Shown piece after piece: positions 54,941 to 64,000 of a stretch of DNA of 64,000 nucleotides. The stretch comes from Leptodactylus fallax (taxonomy: Eukaryota; Chordata; Amphibia; Anura; Leptodactylidae). Every line of letters starts with the position of its first letter. Positions within the stretch are counted from its first letter, which is position 1. The notes below the pieces were generated by a model, which saw nothing but the letters and a program-made list of their open reading frames with translations, was not told the DNA's origin and did no database searches. Position numbers and translations under genes: made by a program. The DNA lies in contig CAMRHE010000063.1 of the NCBI GenBank assembly GCA_947044405.1, positions 7,098,001-7,162,000 on the forward strand, read 5' to 3'.

Positions 54941-56986
54941 GTTGTCCTTACTTGAATCACATTTAGTAAGTCTTAACCACGGCATACCAGGAACATTCCC
55001 CAAGACATGTCCTTCAGGAGATGCTCTGACAATGTTCTCCAGCTTTCACACTTTGGTCCTTGTCAGAGTCACTCCGAGCTTTACGCTTGCTCATTTTTCT
55101 GCTTACAACTCATCAACTTCAAGACCTGACTGTTCACTTTCCTTGTAATATATCCCTCTCCGAGTCCTTGACAGGTGACCTTTGTCACTTACTTCTGACT
55201 GATCAGTTGTAGGTGCCGTCCATTTTACCCATGTACCGTTCCTGCTGGCCATGGTAACTGTTCACACTATGGTCCAGATTATATAAGCAGATAGTGACGT
55301 ACCAGACCAGGGGCTGTCATACAGTCAGACGTAGCATCACAACGAGTATGGATGCGGCTGGTGTGTGACTCATAGTGCACCACTGACTCACTACAACTAG
55401 ACTTTCTTCTGGAAATGTAGATGTGAACAAGTAGTGGGATGTTCATGTGTGAACAGGGAGGTAGAAAGACCCTCTAGTCTGTAGGTGACTGCTCGTAGGA
55501 ATTCACTGAATCTAAAATTAACTTATTTCTGCCACGTGACTTCCTGATAATCTGGAAATTTACAACACCAGAATTAGTGAGCTGAGCGGATTTTACCACA
55601 TGACATTTTATACTGAAAACCAGAGATTCATTTATAGAAATCTATATAAGAAATTATAGATGAGCGATACCGGAATAATAGGGCTGTGTCACCCGAAGTG
55701 GTAGTAAGGGATCATCAATACACATCACTAGCCCTGCTGTACACTAGTGCCTATAGATATGTATCACTAGCCCTGATGTACACTAGTGCCTATAGATATG
55801 TACCACTGGCCCTGCTGTACACTTGTGCCTACTGATATGTACCACTAACCCTGCTGGACACTAGTGCCTATAAATATGTACCACTAGCCCTGATGTACAC
55901 TAGTGCCTAGAAATATGTACCACTAGTCCTGCTGTACACTAGTGCCTATAGATATGTATCACTAGCCCTGATGTACACTTGTGCCTACTGATATGTACCA
56001 CTAACCCTGCTGGACACTAGTGCCTATAGCTATGTACCACTAGTTCTACTGTACACTAGTGTCTATTAATATGAACCACTAGTCCAGCTGTACACTAGTG
56101 CCTAGAAATATGTACCACTAGTCCTGCTGTACACTAGTGCCTATAGATATGTACCACTAGCCCTGCTGTACACTAATGCCTATGGATATGTACCACTAGT
56201 CCTGCTGTACACTAGTGCCTAAGCATATGTACCACTAGCTCTGCTGTACACTAGTGCCTATTGATATGTACCACTAGTCCAGCTGTACACTAGTGCCTAT
56301 AAATATGTACCACTAGCCCTGATGTACACTAGTGCCTAGAAATATGTACCACTAGTCCTGCTGTACACTAGTGCCTATAGATATGTACCACTAGCCCTGC
56401 TGTACACTAATGCCTATGGATATGTACCACTAGTCCTGCTGTACACTAGTGCCTAAGCATATGTACCACTAGCTCTGCTGTACACTAGTGCCTATTGATA
56501 TGTACCACTAGTCCTGCTGTACATTAGTGCCTATTGATATGTATCACTAGCTCTGCTGTACATTAGTGCCTATGAATATGCACTACTAACTTTGCTGTAC
56601 ACTAGTGCCTATGGATATATACCATTAGCTCTGCTGTACAGTAAAGTCTACTGATATGTAACACTAACCCTGCTGTACATTAGTGCCTATTGATATGTAT
56701 AACTAGCCCTGTTGGACAATACTTCCTATTGATTTGTATAAATAGTCCTGCTGTACACTAATGCCTATTGATATGTAGCACTAGTATACTATGGTATACT
56801 AGTGCCCATGAATATGTACCACTAGCTCTGCTGTACACTAGTGCCTATGAATATGTACCACTAGCTCTGCTGTACACTAGCATCTATGAATATGTACTAC
56901 TAGCTAGTTTAGAAGTGATTTGGTCTGAGCTGCAATACCACACACCACCTGTGGACAGGTGTGGCGCTGTTTGTAAAATAAAAAAA
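54941..56986. repeat. Tandem duplication, copy A
   Basis: About 770 bases of repeat-derived sequence (from CTTACTTGAA...CATTTAGTA), then a 39-bp minisatellite (55715-56905), then a TGCAATACCACACACCACCT segment. The same order recurs in copy B. Confidence 0.8.
55715..56905. repeat. 39-bp minisatellite, array 1
   Basis: Units TACACTAGTGCCTATAGATA + TGTACCACTAGTCCTGCTG (39 bases), about 30 copies, with many single-base variants. Blocks of several units are themselves repeated (about 56095-56245 against 56335-56480). Confidence 0.95.
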
Positions 56987-59216
56987 ACATCTTGTCTTTA
57001 CTTGAACCGCATTTAGTAGGTCTTAACCACGTCATACCAGGTACATTCCCCAAGACATGTCCTTCAGGAGATGCTCTGACAATGTTCTCCAGCTTTCACA
57101 CTTTGGTCCTTGTCAGTCACTCCGATCTTTACGCTTGCTCATTTTTCTGCTTACAACTCATCAACTTCAAGACCTCACTGTTCACTTTCCTTGTAATATA
57201 TCCCTCTCCGAGTCCTTGACAGGTGACCTTTGTCACTTACTTCACCTGTTCTGACTGATCACTTGTAGGTGCCATCCATTTTACCCATGTACCGTTCCTG
57301 CTGGCCATGGTAACTGTTCACACTATAGTCCAGATTATATAAGCAGATAGTGACGTACCAGACCAGGGGCTGTCATACAGTCAGACGTAGCATCACAATG
57401 GTGGGATGTTCATGTGTGAACAGGGAGGTAGAAAGACCCTCTTGTCTGTAGGTGACTGCTCGTAGGAATTCATTGAATCTAAAATTAACTTATTTCTGCC
57501 ATGTGACTTCCTGATAATCTGGAAATTCACAACACCAGAATAAGTGAGCTGAGTGGATTTCACCACATGACATTTTACACTGAAAATCGGAGATTCATTT
57601 ATAGAAATCTATATAAGAAACTATAGATGAGCGATACCGGAATAATAGGGCTGTGTCACCCGAAGTAGTAGTAAGGGATTGTCAATGCACATCACTAGTT
57701 CTGCTGTACATAGTGCCTATAGATATGTAGCACTAATTCTGCTGTACACTAGTGCCTATTAATATGTACTACTAGTCCTGCTGTACACTAGTGTCTATAG
57801 ATATGTACCACTAGTCCTGCTGTACACTAGTGCCTATAGATATGTAGCACTAATTCTGCTGTACACTAGTGCCTATAGATATGTAGCACTAGTCCTGTTG
57901 TACATTAGTGCCTATAGATATGTACCACTAGTTCTGCTGTACATTAGTGCCTATAGATATGTACCACTAATTCTGCTGTACACTAGTGCCTATTAATATG
58001 TACTACTAGTCCTGCTGTACACTAGTGTCTATAGATATGTACCACTAGTCCTGCTGTACACTAGTGCCTATAGATATGTACCACTAGTCCTGTTGTACAC
58101 TAGTGTCTATGGATATGTACCACTAGTCCTGCTGTACACTAGTGCCTATAGATATGTAGCACTAGTCCTGTTGTACATTAGTGCCTATAGATATGTACCA
58201 CTAGTCCTGCTGTCTGTACACTAGTGCCTATAGATATGTACCACTAGTTCTGCTGTACACTATTGCCTATAGATATGTACCACTAGTCCTGCTGTCTGTA
58301 CACTATTGCCTATAGATATGTACCACTAGTCCTGCTGTACACTAGTGCCTATAGATATGTACCACTAGTCCTGCTGTACACTAGTGCCTATAGATATGTA
58401 CCACTAGTTCTGCTGTACACTATTGCCTATAGATATGTAGCACTAGTTCTGCTGAACATTAGTGCCTATTGATATGTAGCACTAGCCCTGCTGTACACTA
58501 GTGTCTATAGATATGTACCACTAGTCCTGCTGGACAGTAGTGCCTATTGATCCGTACCACTAGCCCAGCTGTATACTAGTGCCTATTGATATAACCACTA
58601 GCACTACTGGATACTGATGCCTATTCATATTCACCACAATGCCTAATAGGTATTAGTGTCTATTGATATCTACCACTAGTTCTGCTGTACACTAGTGCTT
58701 ATTGATATACTACTAGCCCTTCTGCACACTAGTGCCTATTAACATGTACCACTGGCCCAGCAGTACACCAGTGTCTATTCATATTCACCAAAAGACCTGA
58801 TGGGCACTTCTGGATCTGTACAGAACCCATAAATGGCTAGACAAAAAATCTCACCAGAGTCTCCTGTTCACACCGCTTACTATTTTTTTTTAATGTATTA
58901 GTTACTACCAGACTACTGTTTCCCCCAACCTGCATGGAAATCATGTTCCTCACCCACTGGAGCTTCACTATACTTTTTCATAGCATGTTGCTTAACCGTA
59001 TACTACCTCCTTGGCCCTTCTCTACCTGCAAGTCATAACTCCCCCCTTCATTTCTCCTCCTGTCATTCCCTGAACAATTCCCTCTAACCTTGCTTTATAG
59101 GGGTTTTGAAGTGACTTAGTCTGAGTTGCAATACCACATACCACCTGTGGACAGGTGTGGCGCTGTTTCTGAAAAAATGCTGCTATGTTTTTCTAGTGCT
59201 GGACAACCCCTTTAAA
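56987..59216. repeat. Tandem duplication, copy B
   Basis: Repeats copy A beginning at CTTTACTTGAACCGCATTTA: same leading segment (lacking about 80 bases present in A near 55345-55425), then the 39-bp array (57690-58800). It closes with the TGCAATACCACATACCACCT segment (about 59125) running to CCCCTTTAA at 59213. It has about 300 bases (58.8-59.1 kb) not found in A. Confidence 0.75.
57690..58800. repeat. 39-bp minisatellite, array 2
   Basis: The same 39-base unit as array 1, about 28 copies, some with an extra TCTG. It decays towards the right end. Confidence 0.95.
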
Positions 59217-59864
59217 ACTGTCCAGTCTCAGGAAATCCAAGGGTGTAATTGGGCAGGCAGAGCATGATGTTTGTAAAAAGACAGATCTGGGGATGTTTAG
59301 GGGGTTGAATATTTTTGCAAGACACTAAAAGTGGATTCTATAATTAAGTTGAGAAGGAAATCTTTCCTACAGAGAAGAACCTGTTGTCTGCTTGTTTTTT
59401 TTACTGGTTAATGTTGTTTTAAGACCATTGGCAAAGTCACCATTTTCATGCGATGACGTCAAAGGAAACAAAAAAATTCAACAGCGAGGATGGAATTCAG
59501 TGAATGTGAGCTGTGGGAATAGACTACGTGAAGTGACAAGGTTTATTTAGAGAAGGGAAAGGGACTGGGATGAGATGTCACTTGTTCTTCACTATGGAGA
59601 CCATAAGCCAACAAAATATTGGGTCAAGATAGGAAAGATCATATCTGGAGGAGGCGACCAATCAGATGACAGCTCTAATCCTCCTTGAGGATCTGATGGC
59701 TGACGGTGTTACCTTTAGCCTTATTTGTGACGTGTCACATCATTATACTTCTTCACCTATGCTGTGGTGTACGAGTTCCAGTGTACACAGTGACTTATCT
59801 TGTATGAATTATTTCTGTGCCATAATCTTATATTATGAATATTGTCTGACTGTAGTTATTATCC
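59217..59864. other. Gene-free stretch
   Basis: Nothing recognised apart from short A/T runs. The open frame at 59666-59875 runs into the following array. Confidence 0.4.
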
Positions 59865-60945
59865 CTGTACTGTGACATCACTGTGTGTATTATTCTGTAC
59901 TGTGACATCACTGTGTCTATTATCTGTGTACTGTGACATCGCTGTGTGTATTATCCCTGTACTGTGACATCACTGTGTTTATTATCTCTGTACTGTGACA
60001 TCACTGTGTGTATTATCTCTGTACTGTGACATCACTGTGTATTATCCCTGTACTGTGACATCACTGTGTGTATTATCCCTGTACTGTGACATCACTATGT
60101 GTATTATCTCTGTACTGTGACATCGCTGTGTGTATTATCATTGTACGGTGACATCACTGTGTGTATTATCCTGTACTGTGACATCACTGTGTGTATTATC
60201 TCTGTACTGTGACATCACTGTGTGTATTATCCGTGTACTGTGACATCACTGTGTGTATTATCCCTGTACTGTGACATCACTGTGTGTATTATCTCTGTAC
60301 TGTGACATCACTATGTGTATTATCCTGTACTGTGACATCACTCTGTTTATTATCCCTGTACTGTGACATCACTGTATTATCCCTGTACTATGACATCACT
60401 GTGTGTATTATCTCTGTACTGTGACATCACTGTGTGTATTATCTCTGTACTGTGACATCACTGTGTGTATTATCTCTGTACTGTGACATCACTGTGTGTA
60501 TTACCCTGTACTGTGACATCACTGTATTACCCTGTACTGTGACATCACTGTGTGTATTACCCTGTACTGTGACATCACTGTGTGTATTATCTCTGTACTG
60601 TGACATCACTGTGTGTATTATCCCTGTAATGTGACATCACTGTGTGTATTATCTCTGTACTGTGACATCACTGTGTGTATTATCTCTGTACTGTGACATC
60701 ACTGTGTATATTATCCCTGTACTGTGACATCACTGGGTGTATTATCTCTGTACTGTGACATCACTGTGTGTATTATCTCTGTACTGTGACATCACTGTGT
60801 GTATTATCCCTGTAATGTGACATCACTGTGTGTATTATCTCTGTACTGTGACATCACTGTGTGTATTATCTCTGTACTGTGACATCACTGTGTATATTAT
60901 CCCTGTACTGTGACATCACTGGGTGTATTATCCCTTTTCTATGAC
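59865..60945. repeat. 31-bp minisatellite
   Basis: About 34 copies of a 31-base unit, TGTGACATCACTGTGTGTAT followed by TATCTCTGTAC, with shorter 25-30 base variants. Every unit contains TGACATCAC. Confidence 0.95.
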
Positions 60946-63900
60946 ACGTCTTTTTATTATCTCTTGTAGGGAACCGCTCAGGTAGATGCTTGGTAGCAGT
61001 GCAGGAAACAGGGACACAGAGACTGGATCACACTCAAGTTCAGCATTTATTCACTTGTAGGTGAAATAACAGGCTTTGCCTTTACAAAGGCACAAACAGA
61101 AAAACAAAACCTTCTCGGCTGAGAAATAACTAATACAAGGAAAGACAATCCCTCTCTATACAAGAGCCTGGCTGCCAGACTCTCGCTCTGGTTACATTAG
61201 ATGGGTGGCACAGATTTACCTTAATGCAGGTTCAGCTACAGAGCTCAGACTGTTCCTCAGTGTAGCGCCTCCTAGTCCTGACACAGCCTATATCAGTCCT
61301 TAATTAGTCAGCTGACCTCCCTGCTGTGGCTTCTACCAGACACCCTTTAACTGCCTGGCTGGAACATACCTGTTCTCCCAAACCACACCCTTCACTTTCT
61401 CACACTCTGTATTGTGATATTACTGTGCATTTTCCCTGAATTGTGACATCACTGTTTGTCTTATTAATAATAATAATAATAATGATAATTTTATATAGCG
61501 CTAACATGTTCCGCAGCACTTTACATATCAGAGGGTACAGAACAGACAGTATTTGACACTACAATGTGACAAAGTATTAACGTATCAAACAATAAGAGTG
61601 AGGTTCCTGCTTGCGAGAGCTTACAATCTATGAGGAAATAGGGATACTCAAGAGGTATTATCCTGTATCCTGTATTATGACATCACTGTGCTTATTATTT
61701 CTCTTCTGTGACATCACTATGTACCTAAACCTCTATGTTTGGACTACTCCTTTAAATACTTAGAGAGACAATGGGGCACAGTTGGAGAGCCTGCTATAGA
61801 GACTGAAGGCAAAGAGGTATGAAGTCAAATGCGCTCTCTGTATTTTATGTGAAGCCCCTGGCCGCCATTTTTCCTCATTTTTGGTCTCAGGATGTGGTCT
61901 ATGTTATGTTAAATCTAGATTTGTAAATTTTGTACATCATTTTCTTACATTTGGTGGGAAGGTATAAAAGTGTCAAATTTACATATTTGCATAAAAATGG
62001 TGCTTTTTTTTTTTTTTTATAACGAAATACTGTAGGATGTCGGCCATGTAATTGGGAGGTGGATCTGCGAACACCTGCTGAAAATAACACGTTTCTCCTT
62101 TTACCAGGATCCTTTATCTGTTCCAGAGCTGCGGTATATAAATAGCGCGTGACCTGAGTACTCGGAGAGGGATACCGGACCCTGTTATTGTCAACCATTT
62201 ATACAGTGCCTGCCTATGTAAGTTCCCAATTATAGTGCCTTTCGCACCATCTGCTTGTATGTGCTGCGGATTTGTCTCTGGAGCAGATGGAAGACACTGA
62301 TGTAACTCATTGGTACGAGGGGGAATAAAGCAAATTTTTGATATAAAAGGGTCATCGACACGGGTGCCATAAGCCGGTATCACATCGGTACCTATGTATG
62401 ATCTCAGATACAACAACAACTATGACTCGCTGAAACGAATCACAACCCAGAAAATTCACAAAAGTCATCGTAATGGATGCAAAAATGGAGAATCAAGGCT
62501 GTGTCTGGGTTTGTAATTGCCCATATGGCCTATAGAATCATAAAGACGTTGAAGACCATCAAATGTAATACACAAATATTCATTATAGTCACTTACTGTG
62601 GGTAAATGTACAAAAATTGTAAATGCGCCCTCTGGCAACTTTGTTAAAAGAAAGTTACTATATTACGGCAAAGTTTTCCACTCCGGTCGATACGTGTCCA
62701 ACTCCATCCAGGGGATCAGGTGGCAGATACACATAGGGGGAAATTTATCAATAGACTTGCCACAGTTTTTGGCATACAAAATTGCAAATTTCAGCACACG
62801 TTTTTTAAAACGTGGTCGTAGTCAGAAGGGAGGGGGCCAGGCCAAAAAGTTTCCAACAGATTTATAGTCAGTAAAGATAGAAAATGGAGCAAATAATGGC
62901 GCAAATCTGCTTATCGACTGCCCAGGATGCCCCTAATATATTACATTTGGCGTATTTTACTTTAAAAAAGTATGGTTTTGCGTCTGGTATATGAAAGTAT
63001 AATCTCCACCAGAGTTGTGTGCTAAGCAAAAGCAAACATTTTAGGAAAAAAGGGTTAGCAATGATGCATCATGGGACACAACGCATATAAAAATTAAGGT
63101 TTATTCATCCATTTTCACTATATATTTTCCACCCCTCGGTGTCCTTCCACAGGTGGCATGAGATTTTATGCCCTTGGATAATGGTGTAACTTATGGAACC
63201 CTTGACCACGTGTCTATGTACCATAAAGGCAGAACTTGCAACCACTATGTGGCCCTTGGACATAGGGGCCCCTGCCCTGGGTAGTCCCATCCCTTCTGCT
63301 ATTGGGCAGAACTCCTCTCTTTATAGAAATATCATTGTTAGCAAGCGACAGGTCAAGGGGATTGTCTCAACTTCTTGACTACCACACCTCTTCTTGGGAT
63401 AAGAGGACTTGGCCCATTCTTGCCCCCGTTGTCAAATTTCATATATGGGAAAGACATTGAGATCCTGGGCTTACTTGTCATGCTGTGCACACCCCCAGGG
63501 GTCATGGCCATTGTTGTCTAATTCAGGATTTACAGCACAACAGTGTGGCTGGCTTGTTTGACTGGCTGTTCCGGTTTCCTGCAAAACAAAAATATCTGTC
63601 ACCATTTTCTCAGGTATCAGGTATTCTATGACATGTCATAAGCCGATCATTGCAAGGGAAAATGCTGAAATTCTTCTGCCTTGTGAAACCGTGATCTGAT
63701 GGTAACGCTTCTCATGCCTTTTTTTGAAACACTTTTGAAAAAAATTCCCAACACCTGCCAGACTTACATAGACCATAGGTATGCCACGGCGGCGCCATCT
63801 ATAGAGGATGTGTTGTACACAGAGGACAGGAGACCACAAAGCAGGGCAAAGCCATAGCAGGGGCACCAGGGTCCTTGTACATTGAAGGGGGCCAAAAGCC

Positions 63901-64000
63901 CCTTTGCCACATAAGTAGACACCAGTATGATAAATGGCACATGGTTAGTGGAGGAACCAGTTTTGTATTGGGGTCCTAGATCTTAACATTGTGGCCCCAT
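60946..64000. other. Gene-free right end
   Basis: No credible gene. It contains an inverted L2-type tail with (TAA)n (61458-61635). At 61000-61410 there is a segment with TTTATTCACTTGTAGG and AAACCACACCCTTCAC that looks repeat-derived but unassigned. A dispersed GGGGGAAATTTATCAATAGA repeat lies at about 62737-62960. Open frames at 62114-62419 and 63636-63866 (both minus) match nothing I recognise. Confidence 0.45.

Noticed and set aside
62114..62419. 101-codon minus-strand open frame as a gene
   Set aside because: No similarity to a known family, no splice context, and surrounded by repeat sequence.

Overview
This is a vertebrate nuclear window, most likely from a frog. It has three multi-exon genes with GT/AG introns and vertebrate gene structure. 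The rest is dense with amphibian-type repeats: TTAAAGGGG-ended T2/Kolobok-like MITEs, L2-type LINE/SINE tails with ATT runs, GATA, CA and TA microsatellites, and long minisatellites. Assignment to Anura, probably a neobatrachian, is inference from repeat style; no species marker is visible.

Genes. (1) RMND1 on the minus strand: coding exons from 20594 down to 1280, with a non-coding first exon near 22713-22841. It encodes a mitochondrial DUF155 protein, predicted 371 aa. (2) ARMT1 on the plus strand: five coding exons from 26114 to 31648, predicted 438 aa, a DUF89 subfamily III metal-dependent phosphatase/carboxyl methyltransferase. RMND1 and ARMT1 are head to head, as in human 6q25.1, and probably share the CpG/GC-box promoter around 22.70-23.08 kb. 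(3) NDUFA9 on the plus strand: eleven exons from 34432 to 46752, predicted 377 aa, the SDR-fold accessory subunit of mitochondrial complex I. All reading frames join in phase and look intact. NDUFA9 lies only 2.8 kb downstream of ARMT1, whereas in human it is on 12p13, so the window contains either a rearrangement junction or an assembly join.

Mobile DNA. A young, apparently complete Ty3/gypsy LTR retrotransposon (5907-13083) sits antisense in the RMND1 intron between coding exons at 13459-13565 and 5246-5310. It has about 1% divergent LTRs, a 4-bp ACGG duplication, a tRNA-Ser-type primer site, intact gag and pol, and a GTTAAAC slip site at the gag stop. Also recognised are a 286-bp hAT MITE with an exact 8-bp duplication (49341-49626), a roughly 0.9-kb piggyBac-like element between TTAA sites (42257-43164), a TA-flanked foldback (18961-19272) and at least eight TTAA-bounded T2/Kolobok-like MITEs.

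Tandem arrays. A 37-bp TA-rich array of 2.6 kb (23.10-25.74 kb) lies between the shared promoter and the first ARMT1 coding exon. A 51-bp array lies in RMND1 intron 1 (21.18-21.99 kb). A 97-bp array with 18 copies lies in NDUFA9 intron 1 (35.10-36.75 kb). Two 39-bp arrays lie inside a 2-kb tandem duplication (54.94-59.2 kb), and a 31-bp array lies at 59.87-60.94 kb. From 46.8 kb to the right edge I found no credible protein-coding gene.
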